In this document: positions 44,596-54,208 of the stretch, piece after piece
Layout: every line of letters begins with the position of its first letter
How positions within the stretch are numbered: position 1 is the first letter of the stretch
DNA from: Rhodospirillaceae bacterium
GTDB taxonomy: Bacteria > Pseudomonadota > Alphaproteobacteria > MPNO01 > UBA2964
Direction of reading: 5' to 3'
Length of the DNA stretch: 64,000 nucleotides
Assembly: GCA_002720855.1 (NCBI GenBank)
Contig: PBIN01000014.1
Span: 329,619-393,618 of the forward strand
Position numbers and translations under genes: made by a program
Notes under the pieces: model-generated
The model's input: only the letters and a program-made list of their open reading frames with translations
Databases searched by the model: none
Told to the model about the DNA's origin: nothing

Positions 44596-45405
44596 TCAAT
44601 ACAGTTCATCTACGTAAGCGCTCAATTTTTCGACGATAATTTTTGTGTCGCATAGATAAAAGCCAGCCGAGTTGATCGAATTAAATTCTACCACGCGTAA
44701 TTCCTGTCCGCTTTCGGAGATTGTTTCGGCGATATCTACGACAAAGCATGGAGCTGGGCTGTATTTATCAATGACTTGCGTTATGAAGTGAGACACTTCG
44801 CCCGGCGCACCTTTTACTTTGTCGCTCACTCCCTTATTTGCGTACTGACAAACCGAAATTTGTTCATTTTCGACAACAAAGGCACGCCATTCTCTACCTA
44901 GTTCTACAGCTGGAGAAACAATAGCGTCATTTTCTCCTTCGTCATGGTATTGCGTGTCTTTAAGTGTTTGAAGCCAACGTTCTAGGTCCTCTAATTCGTA
45001 TACTTTTCCAGCAAATTCTTTTGTTTCCGAATTTGGTCGCACGAATATCGGGTTCCACCCCTTGGCGCGGGCGATACCAGCTATTTTTGACCATTTTGCT
45101 TTTTCTGCGTGGTTGTTTAGCGCCAATTTCCCTAAGTGACCGTTTGCAAAACTTGCGTCAAAATTAGGTCCATCCCACCCCGCTGGCTGCCATCCGGCGT
45201 TGCGCGCGACTTTTAGCAGTCCACTAGAACCGTATGCAATGCATGGTCCACTGATAACTGGCAACGGCTGCGCGGGCTCATGTGAAAAAGGCACGACACT
45301 CAATTTTTCGACACGAATGCCAAGTGCGTTGAGTGCTTCCGTCAGAGAAGCAAGGTCACCTTCGTTTATTGCGTTGCTTTGAAGAACCCAAGTTAAGTCC
45401 GTCAA
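44596..45405 (-). CDS. ATP-grasp (R2K-clade) domain protein
   Basis: 269 aa from TTG 45405, which has GGGAG 11 bases upstream. Late-domain motifs of the R2K ATP-grasp group are visible: FVRPNSETKEFAGKVY (about residues 121-136), ELGREWRAFVV (about residue 170) and VVEFNSINSAGFYL (about residue 238), the last two giving metal and ATP ligands. These enzymes ligate amino groups to carboxylates or modify proteins, and are also found in phages. The gene starts 6 bases after the substrate-binding-protein gene, suggesting a joint role that I cannot specify. Confidence 0.75.
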   Translation of the reverse strand: MTDLTWVLQSNAINEGDLASLTEALNALGIRVEKLSVVPFSHEPAQPLPVISGPCIAYGSSGLLKVARNAGWQPAGWDGPNFDASFANGHLGKLALNNHAEKAKWSKIAGIARAKGWNPIFVRPNSETKEFAGKVYELEDLERWLQTLKDTQYHDEGENDAIVSPAVELGREWRAFVVENEQISVCQYANKGVSDKVKGAPGEVSHFITQVIDKYSPAPCFVVDIAETISESGQELRVVEFNSINSAGFYLCDTKIIVEKLSAYVDELY

Positions 45406-45411
45406 TTGGTT

Positions 45412-46332
45412 TTAACTCCCCCACAAATTCACACAGCGCTCAGCGATCACCTGTTCATAGGGAACCGGGCCGCTGAGTTGGCCAACAGATTGGGCAAAAG
45501 CGTTCATGCGGGTGACCGTATCCTCAGGCATGGCTGGATCATAAAACGGTGCATCGCGTTCAACGATAGTAGCGATCAGTTTTGCGGCTTCTGGCGGGAA
45601 CAGGCTATCTCCGACTTTCCGGGCGAGAGCTGGATCGTTTTGCAGTGCTTTTTGAACTTTGACGATGGCACGCACAGCCGCATCAATTGCTTCCGGTTCC
45701 TGCGCAATATAACTGTCGGTGGCGACCAACCCGGCACAGGTAGCAAAACGCACTTCGGCGGGATCGTCACCGCGCCGGACATCGACGTGAATTTTGCCAA
45801 CACCGCGGCTAACCGAAGTTTCAGCCCCCATTGCGTTAGACCAGTAGCCGTCGATCTTGCCGTCGGTGAGCGCTTCGGCGGCAAAGACACCGAAAGAGAC
45901 ATCTCGGTCCTTAGCGCCCGGCAGATCAATAATGTTTAGGTCATTTTCGGGATCGATCCCACCGGCGCGCAGCATGGTTTTGAAGACGAGGTCGGGCCCC
46001 TCAGCAGCGGTAAAGGTGAGGCCGCGAAGGGCTTGGACATCGCCCCGCTCAGCGTCGAGATCCTTCCGGACAGTGAGAAGCCAGGGTGTGCCTTGCGAGA
46101 GGGCGACACATATTTTGGCACCCTGCCAGTCATGAAATTCGGTCAACGCATCGAATACCGAACCGGCAATCATCGCATCGGCTTCACCAGCTTTAAGGGC
46201 GCGGGTTGAGCCCAGTGAGGAGACCAACTCGATCTCCACATCAAGCCCTTCCGCTTTGAAATATCCAAGCTCATGGGCGGCGAGAGCCGGAAAACTGGTG
46301 TTGCTCACTAGGTCGACGGCGGCAATGCGCAT
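45412..46332 (-). CDS. ABC-type substrate-binding-like protein (NMT1/THI5-like) without signal peptide
   Basis: 306 aa from ATG 46332 (GGAG ribosome site). The periplasmic-binding-protein type 2 fold of the nitrate/taurine/thiamine-precursor group is suggested by ALAAHELGYFKAEGLDVE (about residues 16-33), LKAGEADAMIAGS and LRGLTFTAAEGPDLVF. The N-terminus MRIAAVDLVSNTSFPAL has no hydrophobic export signal, which is odd for a transport component. No permease or ATPase adjoins. It may act in the cytoplasm or be secreted otherwise. Confidence 0.78.
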   Translation of the reverse strand: MRIAAVDLVSNTSFPALAAHELGYFKAEGLDVEIELVSSLGSTRALKAGEADAMIAGSVFDALTEFHDWQGAKICVALSQGTPWLLTVRKDLDAERGDVQALRGLTFTAAEGPDLVFKTMLRAGGIDPENDLNIIDLPGAKDRDVSFGVFAAEALTDGKIDGYWSNAMGAETSVSRGVGKIHVDVRRGDDPAEVRFATCAGLVATDSYIAQEPEAIDAAVRAIVKVQKALQNDPALARKVGDSLFPPEAAKLIATIVERDAPFYDPAMPEDTVTRMNAFAQSVGQLSGPVPYEQVIAERCVNLWGS

Positions 46333-46478
46333 TACGGTGTCTCCGATTAACAAATGGAGTCTAAAAATTTCTGGGAATAAGGATCGCCGATTGATGAAAA
46401 TATGTCACTGGCTGTTTATTCGTGGTTGGTTTCCGTTAAGCCTCGTCCTATATCCATGAGGTACAGAAGGAGTTTTTG

Positions 46479-48260
46479 ATGGCGACGGTACGGCAAAATA
46501 AAAAGAAATTACCAACCTGGGATCTAAAAGACCTTTATGCCGGCCCGAAGAGTAACGTTCTGAAACGCGATTTGACGTCAGCCAAAAAGGACTCCGCAGC
46601 CTTTCATAAAAAGTACTTTGGCAAGATTGGCAAGTTGTCTGGTAATGCGCTTGGCAGCGCCGTCCAGGCTTATGAAATTATTGATGAAACGCTATCGCGG
46701 ATTATGAGCTATGCGCAACTGGTTCATGCCGGAAATGTTGCTGATCCGGAGATAGGAAGGTTTTATCAAACCACGCAGGAAACAGTTACGGACATTGCGG
46801 CGCATCTCGTTTTCTTCACGCTTGAGATCAATCAGATCAGCGACCGCGAGCTGAAAAAGAAACTCAAATCTCCCAAGTTAGCATATTACGCATCTTGGAT
46901 AAGGGATGTACGGCTGTTCAAACCGCATGAGCTTGGCGAGGAGATGGAGCGCCTTCTGCATGATAAAAGGGTCGCTGGTCGTGCTGCGTGGAACCGTTTA
47001 TTCGATGAGACCATGGCGAGAATGCGGATCGATATTGATGGTAAACAAAAAACAACCGAAGAAGTTCTCCATAGTTTGACGGACAATGACGGCGCGGTTC
47101 GCAAGAAAGCGGCTAGAGCGCTGGGAAAGACCTTCGGTGATAATGTCCAATTGTTTAGCCTGATCACCAACACGCTGGCCAAGGACAAGGAAATCGACGA
47201 CCGGTGGCGCAACTATGTTCGCCCACAATCGTCACGCAATCTCGCAAACCATGTTGAAGATGAGGTAGTCGAAGCCTTATCCGCAGCCGTGCAACGATCC
47301 TATCCCGATCTGTCGCATCGTTATTACAAGCTGAAGGCGCGCTGGTTTGGTAAGCGCAAAATCGACTACTGGGATCGCAACGCGCCGCTCCCTGATATCG
47401 GGGGTAAGGACATACCTTGGGAGAGTGCCCGGGACTTGGTGCTTGATGCCTACGGTTCTTTTTCTCCAGAGCTCGCCAAAGTCGGCAAACAGTTTTTTGA
47501 CAAACCCTGGATAGATGCTGAGCCACGGCCGGGGAAAGCCGGCGGTGCATTTGCGCACCCCACCGTTCCGTCAGCGCATCCGTATCTGCTGGTCAATTAT
47601 ATGGGGCGTCCACGTGATGTGATGACGCTGGCTCATGAACTCGGACATGGTTGCCATCAGGTGCTCGCCGGTCCGCAGGGACAGCTGAAAAGCGGGACAC
47701 CACTGACACTCGCGGAAACCGCCTCGGTGTTTGGTGAAATGCTAACCTTTCGGTCCCTGCTTGCGAATGAGACGAATCCAAAGCGTCGCAAAGGAATGCT
47801 GGCCGGTAAGGTCGAAGACATGCTCAATACAGTGGTGCGGCAGATCGCGTTCTATGAGTTTGAGTTGCGCGTCCATAACGAACGCCGTGATGGAGAGCTT
47901 TCGGCAGATCGCATCTGTGAAATTTGGATGGATGTTCAAAGCGAAAGTCTGGGCCCGGCCATCCGGTTCCATGACGAGTACAAATATTACTGGACCTACA
48001 TTCCACATTTCATTCACTCGCCGTTCTATGTTTATGCCTATGCTTTTGGCGATTGTCTGGTGAATTCGCTCTATGCCGTTTACGAGAAGGCGGAGGAAGG
48101 GTTTGCCGAGCGATATCTCGACATGCTTCGTGCTGGCGGCACACTGCATCACAAAGAGCTCCTCGCACCGTTCGGACTGGATGCCTCGGACCCCGAGTTT
48201 TGGTCTAAAGGATTGGGTGTGGTGTCGGGTCTGATCGACGAGCTGGAAGCGATAGGCTAA
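46479..48260 (+). CDS. pepF: M3-family oligoendopeptidase F
   Basis: Zinc oligopeptidase, 593 aa from ATG 46479 (GAAGGAG ribosome site). The catalytic HExxH is LAHELGHGCHQ (about residues 385-395) with the downstream glutamate in LAETASVFGEML. It degrades peptides of about 7-17 residues in the cytoplasm. The length is typical. The ABC1-kinase gene follows 5 bases later, so the two are on one transcript. Confidence 0.93.
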   Translation: MATVRQNKKKLPTWDLKDLYAGPKSNVLKRDLTSAKKDSAAFHKKYFGKIGKLSGNALGSAVQAYEIIDETLSRIMSYAQLVHAGNVADPEIGRFYQTTQETVTDIAAHLVFFTLEINQISDRELKKKLKSPKLAYYASWIRDVRLFKPHELGEEMERLLHDKRVAGRAAWNRLFDETMARMRIDIDGKQKTTEEVLHSLTDNDGAVRKKAARALGKTFGDNVQLFSLITNTLAKDKEIDDRWRNYVRPQSSRNLANHVEDEVVEALSAAVQRSYPDLSHRYYKLKARWFGKRKIDYWDRNAPLPDIGGKDIPWESARDLVLDAYGSFSPELAKVGKQFFDKPWIDAEPRPGKAGGAFAHPTVPSAHPYLLVNYMGRPRDVMTLAHELGHGCHQVLAGPQGQLKSGTPLTLAETASVFGEMLTFRSLLANETNPKRRKGMLAGKVEDMLNTVVRQIAFYEFELRVHNERRDGELSADRICEIWMDVQSESLGPAIRFHDEYKYYWTYIPHFIHSPFYVYAYAFGDCLVNSLYAVYEKAEEGFAERYLDMLRAGGTLHHKELLAPFGLDASDPEFWSKGLGVVSGLIDELEAIG

Positions 48261-48265
48261 TTGCC

Positions 48266-49621
48266 ATGGCTGCTGAAGACCCTTCAGAACGCAATACACT
48301 AGGCGGGCGCGTAAAGCGTTATGCCCGCGTTGGCGGTGCGGTTGGCGGTTTGGCGGCACGTCTCGCCGGGTCAAAATATCTCGGTACAAAGTTGGACACT
48401 GACGCCCATGCGCGTGATCTCCGCGATGCGCTCGGCGGACTGAAGGGCCCGTTGATGAAGGTGGCGCAGATTATGTCGACTGTCCCTGACATGTTGCCGC
48501 CGGAATATGTTGAGGAGTTGGCGCATCTTCAGTCAAACGCGCCCGCGATGGGCTGGTTGTTTGTCAAACGTCGAATGGCCGCGGAACTCGGTACTGAATG
48601 GCAAAAAAAGTTTGCGTCTTTCGAGCACGATGCTGCAGCGGCTGCTTCGCTTGGTCAGGTCCATCGTGCCGAAAGTAAAAAAGGCGAACCGTTGGCCTGC
48701 AAACTTCAATATCCGGATATGTCTTCAGCGGTCGAGGCTGATCTCCGGCAGCTCAAAGTAATTTTTGCCGTCTATCGCCGTTATGACAAAGCGCTCGATC
48801 CAAAGGAAATTCATCGCGAGGTGTCGGCCCGTCTTCGGGAGGAATTGGATTACAAGCGCGAAGCAGCTCATATGACGCTCTATGCCAATATGTTGAGCGA
48901 TGAGAATGAAGTGCATGTGCCAACTTCATTTCCGGCATTATCTACCGACCGTCTATTGACGATGAGTTGGCTGGACGGTGAAAATCTTCTGACCATCAAG
49001 GAAGCGGCGCAGAAAAAACGCGATCAGGTCGCACAAAACCTTTTCCGGGCCTGGTATGTACCGTTCTATCACTATGGAGTTATCCACGGCGATCCGCATC
49101 TTGGGAATTACTCGGTGTGCCCAGATGGCTCGATCAATCTCCTCGACTTTGGCTGTATCCGGGTATTCGGACCAGAATTCGTTCAGGGTGTCCTTGATCT
49201 CTATAATTCGCTGCTTACCGATGATGCCGATCTCGCCGTACACGCCTATGAGACGTGGGGTTTCAAAGGGCTGACACAGGAAATCATCGATGTATTGAAC
49301 ATGTGGGCCGCGTTTATCTATTCGCCGTTGCTGATTGACAAGAAACGCAAAATTCAGGAAGGCGATGGCACAATGTATGGCGCCAAGGTAGCTGCCGAGG
49401 TGCACAAGGAATTACACAAACTCGGTGGCGTAAAGCCCCCGCGTGAGTTTGTTTTGATGGATCGCGCCGCCATTGGGCTTGGCTCGGTTTTTACCCATCT
49501 GGCAGCAGAGGTGAACTGGCATCGATTATTCAATGACCTGATCGGTGACTTTGACGTAAAGACACTCGCCAAAACGCAAAAAGCGGCTCTCAAAAAGGCG
49601 AAGGTTCCGGAAACGGAATAA
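48266..49621 (+). CDS. ABC1/AarF-family (UbiB-like) atypical kinase
   Basis: 451 aa. The family N-terminal helix GPLMKVAQIMSTVPDMLPPEY (about residues 52-72) is the KxGQ region in slightly altered form (KVAQ). The Ala-rich ATP loop AAAAASLGQVHRAE (about residues 118-131), the catalytic HGDPHLGN (about residue 275) and the metal-binding LLDFG (about residue 292) are intact. Members support ubiquinone synthesis or lipid handling. The lack of C-terminal membrane helices differs from E. coli UbiB. Confidence 0.88.
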   Translation: MAAEDPSERNTLGGRVKRYARVGGAVGGLAARLAGSKYLGTKLDTDAHARDLRDALGGLKGPLMKVAQIMSTVPDMLPPEYVEELAHLQSNAPAMGWLFVKRRMAAELGTEWQKKFASFEHDAAAAASLGQVHRAESKKGEPLACKLQYPDMSSAVEADLRQLKVIFAVYRRYDKALDPKEIHREVSARLREELDYKREAAHMTLYANMLSDENEVHVPTSFPALSTDRLLTMSWLDGENLLTIKEAAQKKRDQVAQNLFRAWYVPFYHYGVIHGDPHLGNYSVCPDGSINLLDFGCIRVFGPEFVQGVLDLYNSLLTDDADLAVHAYETWGFKGLTQEIIDVLNMWAAFIYSPLLIDKKRKIQEGDGTMYGAKVAAEVHKELHKLGGVKPPREFVLMDRAAIGLGSVFTHLAAEVNWHRLFNDLIGDFDVKTLAKTQKAALKKAKVPETE

Positions 49622-49689
49622 AAAATCGTTCTTTAAGATTTTTTCATTAGGTGTTCCATTTCACAGCGGTTTTTGCTAGATAAGCGGGC

Positions 49690-49716
49690 CCCTGCGGAGA
49701 ATTGGCATTCGCAGGG
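49690..49716 (+). promoter_or_regulatory. Hairpin in the rpsU leader
   Basis: CCCTGC pairs with GCAGGG and, after a 3-base bulge (GGA), GAAT pairs with ATTC around a TGGC loop. It lies 31 bases before the rpsU start and about 12 bases before the GGAAGGAG ribosome site. A TAGATA box at 49677-49682 could be the -10 element. The structure may be a leader element for ribosomal-protein feedback. Confidence 0.4.
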
Positions 49717-49747
49717 TTTGTTTATCGGGAAGGAGACACCCACAACC

Positions 49748-49951
49748 GTGCAAGTATTTGTTCGTGATAACAACGTCGACGGCGCGCTGAAAGCGCTGAA
49801 AAAGAAGATGCAGCGTGAGGGCATCTGGCGCGAAATGAAGCGCAACCGTTCCTACGAAAAACCCTCAGAACGCCGTGTCAGGAAGAAGGCAGAGGCCGTA
49901 CGCCGTACCCGCAAGCTTGAACGCAAGCGGATGCAGATTGAAGGTTTCTAA
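49748..49951 (+). CDS. rpsU: 30S ribosomal protein S21
   Basis: 67 aa from GTG 49748, preceded by GGAAGGAG. The sequence ([20 protein letters not shown], then [19 protein letters not shown]) is the alphaproteobacterial S21. S21 sits near the 30S platform and helps start selection on mRNAs. A hairpin precedes the ribosome site. Confidence 0.95.
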   Translation: MQVFVRDNNVDGALKALKKKMQREGIWREMKRNRSYEKPSERRVRKKAEAVRRTRKLERKRMQIEGF

Positions 49952-49969
49952 GTCTGTTCTAATCCCGGT

Positions 49970-51259
49970 TTACCCGGTTTTCTTTGACCATTCATTCATG
50001 ACAGTGACGACGGCTCCCGTTAGGGCCGTCAATTCGTCTGTGTTAATAATAAACGGCGGCATCAGATAGACGATATCGCCAAATGGTCTGATCCAAACAT
50101 TCTCTTCGATGAACCGCTGGCGCAGCCAGTTAATATTGCGTGGCTCAGTCATCTGGATGACTCCGATTGCACCTTTTACCCGGACGTCCTCAACACCTGC
50201 AATCTCCCGGCAGGGTTCGAGTTGTTCCTTTAGCTGAGCTTCGATAAGCGCAACGCGTTCTAAAGCAGTACCGTCCTCAAATAGATCAATCGACGCGTTG
50301 GCTGCTGCTGCGGCGAGCGGGTTAGCCATATAGGTAGGACCGTGCATAAAAGCGGACTTCTCGTCCTCTGACAAAAACGCATTGAAAACTCTGTCACTGG
50401 CAGCTGTTGCCGCCATGCTGATAGCCCCACCCGTCAGAGCTTTGCCGATGCACATAATATCCGGAACAATATCCGCCTGTTCGCAGGCAAAGAGAGTTCC
50501 GGTGCGGCCAAAACCAGTCGCAATCTCATCCGCTATAAACAGGGTATTGCTACGAGCGCATATTTCGCGAATGGCCCCGAGAGTCTCAGCCGCATGAAAT
50601 TTCATACCACCCGCGCCCTGTACCAACGGTTCGATGATCACGCCGGCGATCTCAGATTGGCCGCCAGCGAGAAGATTTTCGAAAGCGGAGAGCTGGTCAG
50701 CCGTCTGCGGCAGTTCAATAATAATCTGCTCCGGGATTGCCCCTTTGAATAATGCATGCATCCCCTCATCAGGGTCACAAACGGACATAGCGCCGGTCGT
50801 ATCGCCGTGATAGGCGTGCTGAAATGCGACAAAGCGGTTGCGTTTTTCGGCGCCTTTGTTGCGCCAAAACTGCACAGACATCTTGAGCGCGACCTCGACG
50901 GCAACAGAACCCGAGTCCGAGAAAAAGATGTGCGAAAGAGCCTCGGGTGATCCCGCGCCCGGCAGGATTGTCGAAAGCCGGTACGCCAATTGCAGGGCAG
51001 GCTCGTGTGTCAGCCCGCCAAACATAACATGCGGCATGTCGTCGAGCTGTTTTTGCATCGCTTCGACAATGTGTTCGTGATTATAGCCGTGACATGCGGT
51101 CCACCAGGACGAGATACCGTCGATTAACCAGCGCCCTTCTGCCAGTTTAATTTGCGCGCCGCAGGTTTCCACCACTGTCAGTGGAGGCGCCTCGGTTTGC
51201 ATTTGGGTATAGGGCCGCCAAAGGAACTTTAGTCTGGGGTCGCTTGAGGGCGCTGTCAT
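49970..51259 (-). CDS. bioA: Adenosylmethionine-8-amino-7-oxononanoate aminotransferase
   Basis: PLP enzyme of biotin synthesis, 429 aa, converting KAPA to DAPA with SAM as amino donor. The opening LWRPYTQMQTE, then DGISSWWTACHGYNH and MFGGLTHEPA are BioA signatures; IADEIATGFGRTGTLFACE holds the PLP aspartate and CIGKALTGG the Schiff-base lysine (about residue 275). It is downstream of bioB on the same strand (4-base gap) and convergent with rpsU. Confidence 0.94.
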   Translation of the reverse strand: MTAPSSDPRLKFLWRPYTQMQTEAPPLTVVETCGAQIKLAEGRWLIDGISSWWTACHGYNHEHIVEAMQKQLDDMPHVMFGGLTHEPALQLAYRLSTILPGAGSPEALSHIFFSDSGSVAVEVALKMSVQFWRNKGAEKRNRFVAFQHAYHGDTTGAMSVCDPDEGMHALFKGAIPEQIIIELPQTADQLSAFENLLAGGQSEIAGVIIEPLVQGAGGMKFHAAETLGAIREICARSNTLFIADEIATGFGRTGTLFACEQADIVPDIMCIGKALTGGAISMAATAASDRVFNAFLSEDEKSAFMHGPTYMANPLAAAAANASIDLFEDGTALERVALIEAQLKEQLEPCREIAGVEDVRVKGAIGVIQMTEPRNINWLRQRFIEENVWIRPFGDIVYLMPPFIINTDELTALTGAVVTVMNEWSKKTG

Positions 51260-51263
51260 GCCC

Positions 51264-52262
51264 TCATGTCATTGGTCTAATACCGAGCCGGTCAAACAGC
51301 ACCATATCGGCTTTGCGTTCAGGATTCTCTGTGGTGAGCAACACGTCGCCATAGAATATGGAATTGGCACCGGCGGTAAAACACAACGCTTGTGCTTCGT
51401 CAGACATTTCCTTGCGCCCCGCTGACAACCGGACAACGGAAGCCGGCATCATGATGCGGGCGACAGCGATTGTGCTGACAAACTCTATGGCATCAATTGT
51501 TGGTTCTTCCGACAACGGTGTGCCTTCGACGGCGACGAGCATATTAATTGGGACGCTTTGTGGATGCTCGGGCAATGTCGCCAGAGTGGTTAGCATCCCT
51601 GCACGATCACTACGCGTTTCACCCATTCCCACGATACCACCGCTACACACATTGATTCCGGCATCGCGGACGTTTCCAAGAGTATTGATACGATCCTCAT
51701 AGGTGCGCGTCGTGATGATTTCGCCGTAATACTCTTCTGAGGTGTCGATATTGTGGTTGTAATAATCGAGCCCGGCATCGCTGAGTCGTCTTGCTTGTTC
51801 GTCCTTCAACATGCCGAGCGTGACACAACTCTCCAGCCCCAGCGCTTTGACGCCCTCGACCATTTTGCAGACCACCTCGAGGTCGCGATCCGTAGGACTA
51901 CGCCAGGCGGCACCCATGCAAAACCTGCTGGCACCGCTGTTTTTGGCTTCGCGGGCGGCTGCCAAAACCGAATCGACCTCCATTAATGCGACTTTATCCG
52001 TCCCGGTATCGTAATGCGCACTTTGCGGGCAATAGGCACAGTCTTCAGGGCAACCACCGGTTTTAATGGAAAGCAGAGTGCTGATCTGAACCTCATTTGG
52101 ATCGAAATAGCGTCGATGCAGCGTTTGCGCTTCAAATATTAAGTCATTGAAAGGTTTAGCGAATAATTCTTCGGCTTCGCTCAAAGTCCAGTCATGCCTG
52201 ATATCGGCCTTGACCGTCTGCAGCGCCGCTCGTTCGTATATGTCTTTACTTGAAAGGGCCAT
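51264..52262 (-). CDS. bioB: Biotin synthase
   Basis: Radical-SAM enzyme, 332 aa, inserting sulfur into dethiobiotin. The cluster motif [11 protein letters not shown] (CxxxCxxC, about residues 71-81) is followed by [13 protein letters not shown] and [11 protein letters not shown]. The second-cluster cysteine region [11 protein letters not shown] is intact. It is the first gene of the bioB-bioA transcript, divergent from bioF with 54 bases between starts, a shared control region. Confidence 0.95.
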   Translation of the reverse strand: MALSSKDIYERAALQTVKADIRHDWTLSEAEELFAKPFNDLIFEAQTLHRRYFDPNEVQISTLLSIKTGGCPEDCAYCPQSAHYDTGTDKVALMEVDSVLAAAREAKNSGASRFCMGAAWRSPTDRDLEVVCKMVEGVKALGLESCVTLGMLKDEQARRLSDAGLDYYNHNIDTSEEYYGEIITTRTYEDRINTLGNVRDAGINVCSGGIVGMGETRSDRAGMLTTLATLPEHPQSVPINMLVAVEGTPLSEEPTIDAIEFVSTIAVARIMMPASVVRLSAGRKEMSDEAQALCFTAGANSIFYGDVLLTTENPERKADMVLFDRLGIRPMT

Positions 52263-52316
52263 CGCATCCTACCTATGAACTGGCTTATAGTAAGGCGACA
52301 GGAAAAGTTCTGAAAG

Positions 52317-53519
52317 GTGCAGTTCGCGTTTGCGGCAGTAAATTTGATGGAAAGTCGAGGGCAGACATCTAGCATTGATCAAATGGCACAACGCAAACTG
52401 GCGGCGCTTGAAAATCAATCGCTGCGACGTGCGCTTGCTGAGACCGAACGCAAATCAGTCGGCCGCGCCCGTCGAGATCGCCAGGAGCTCATATCATTCT
52501 GCTGCAATGATTATCTCGGCCTATCGCAACACCCTGATGTCAAACGGGCTGCTGCCCAGGCCATTGAGGAACTCGGTGTTGGGGCAGGGGCGTCGAGACT
52601 CGTTACCGGAAACCATCCGCTCTATCGTGACCTCGAAAACCAGCTGGCTCGTTTAAAAGGTACGGAAGCTGCGCTGGTATTTGGCAGCGGATATCTTGCC
52701 AATCTCGGAATACCACCGGTACTCGCTGGAAAAAATGACCTTATTATCGCCGATGATCTTTCCCATGCCAGTATGCGCGCAGGTATACAGGCCTCGACCG
52801 CTGAGAGTCGGTTTTTTGCTCACAACGATGTCGAGGATTGCAGAACAATTCTCGAAAACGAACGAAACAGATTTGATCACTGCCTGATCATGACCGAAGG
52901 GGTTTTCAGCATGGATGGTGACCGGGCGCCGCTGGTCGAATTGTGTGATTTGGCTGATGCCCATGATGCGTGGATCATGACAGATGATGCGCATGGGTTG
53001 GGTGTACTTGGCGGCGGCCGGGGCAGCGCCGTTGAAGCAGGTGTAGCCGATCGTATCCCGTTGCAAATGGGGACGCTGTCAAAAGCAGTCGGTGCTTACG
53101 GTGGCTTTATTTGCGCGTCGCGGGCGGTAATCGACTTGCTGGTTAATCGGGCACGTAGTTTGATCTATGCGACCGGTCTGCCGCCCTCTGCTGTGGCCTC
53201 ATCGTGTGCTGCGCTGGACATAATTTCATCTAACGAGGCATTGGTAGGGCTTCCTCTGGCGAGGGCGTCCCAATTTACCCGGGAACTCAATTTGCCAGGA
53301 CCCGAAAGCTCTATTGTCCCCATCATTGTGGGAGACGCAGAGACGGCTCTTTCGGCGTCGAAACAACTTGCCCAGGAAGGTTTTTTAGTGACAGCAATTC
53401 GGCCACCGACGGTGCCGGATAAAACGGCTCGGCTCCGTTTTACATTCGCCGCTACTCATTCTGAAGACGATGTTTTTCGCCTTACCGCAGCCGTAAAAAA
53501 GATAGGCCTGCTCCCGTGA
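52317..53519 (+). CDS. bioF: 8-amino-7-oxononanoate synthase
   Basis: PLP alpha-oxoamine synthase, 400 aa from GTG 52317 (ATGs at 52347 and 52383 are alternatives; the last gives the family's usual N-terminal length). It condenses pimeloyl-ACP/CoA with alanine to KAPA. Signatures are FCCNDYLGLSQHP, GAGASRLVTGNHPLY, TDDAHGLGVLG and the Schiff-base lysine in MGTLSKAVGAYGG. bioD overlaps its stop codon. The divergent bioBA pair shares the control region. Confidence 0.93.
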   Translation: MQFAFAAVNLMESRGQTSSIDQMAQRKLAALENQSLRRALAETERKSVGRARRDRQELISFCCNDYLGLSQHPDVKRAAAQAIEELGVGAGASRLVTGNHPLYRDLENQLARLKGTEAALVFGSGYLANLGIPPVLAGKNDLIIADDLSHASMRAGIQASTAESRFFAHNDVEDCRTILENERNRFDHCLIMTEGVFSMDGDRAPLVELCDLADAHDAWIMTDDAHGLGVLGGGRGSAVEAGVADRIPLQMGTLSKAVGAYGGFICASRAVIDLLVNRARSLIYATGLPPSAVASSCAALDIISSNEALVGLPLARASQFTRELNLPGPESSIVPIIVGDAETALSASKQLAQEGFLVTAIRPPTVPDKTARLRFTFAATHSEDDVFRLTAAVKKIGLLP

Positions 53520-54196
53520 TGGCATTGTTTGTTTCGGGATCGGGAACAGGTGTCGGCAAGACTTTGGTGACAACTATACTGCTAAGCGAAATACGCAAGG
53601 CAGGAAAGAAGTGCACCGCTGTAAAGCCCATAATATCTGGCTTTGATGAGAACGATCCGGCGGAAAGTGACTCAGCGCTGATATTGGGTGCTCTCGGACA
53701 AACCGTCTCGCAGAATAGCCTTGATTCGATTTCTCCCTGGAGATTTCGTGAGCCAATTTCACCAGATATGGCGGCTGAACATGAAGGTCGTTCGCTGGAT
53801 ATCGATGAGATTGCAGAGTTCTGCAAAGCGAAAGTCGTCGATGACACGCTGCTACTTATAGAAGGTGTGGGCGGCGTCATGGTGCCGCTATCGAATGATC
53901 ATACAGTACTCGATTTAATGACCAAAATCAGTGCTCCAGTCCTTCTGGTTGTCGGTTCCTACTTGGGAACGTTGAGTCACACCCTGACCGCTCTGCATAT
54001 GGTCCAAAACCGAGGTCTGACAGTCATCGGAATTGTTGTTAGTGAGTCGTTGGAGAACCCGGTTCCTTTATCGGAGACCGTTACGACGCTCAGTCGTTTT
54101 TCCGCGAACATTCCTATCGTCACATTGCCGCGTCAGGCTGATATTTCAGATCTGGAGAACGCGCCGTCGATCGCTACCCATATTGGCCTTCTGTAA
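53519..54196 (+). CDS. bioD: Dethiobiotin synthetase
   Basis: ATP-dependent carboxylase-cyclase, 225 aa, forming dethiobiotin from DAPA and CO2. The P-loop is VSGSGTGVGKTLVT (residues 4-17) and the second motif IEGVGGVMVPL (about residue 113). The ATG overlaps the bioF stop as TGATG, so translation is coupled. It ends 12 bases from the convergent hydrolase gene. Confidence 0.93.
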   Translation: MALFVSGSGTGVGKTLVTTILLSEIRKAGKKCTAVKPIISGFDENDPAESDSALILGALGQTVSQNSLDSISPWRFREPISPDMAAEHEGRSLDIDEIAEFCKAKVVDDTLLLIEGVGGVMVPLSNDHTVLDLMTKISAPVLLVVGSYLGTLSHTLTALHMVQNRGLTVIGIVVSESLENPVPLSETVTTLSRFSANIPIVTLPRQADISDLENAPSIATHIGLL

Positions 54197-54208
54197 ATCG
54201 TCATTTTT

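Noticed and set aside
49620..49644. An AT-only hairpin (AAAAAATC...GATTTTTT) after the ABC1 kinase gene as a terminator.
   Set aside because: The stem has a single G-C pair and would be unstable; not listed as a terminator.
52285..52294. A BioR-like box (TTATAGTAAG) between bioB and bioF.
   Set aside because: Only 7 of 10 positions match the alphaproteobacterial BioR dyad without a gap, and the symmetry is lost.
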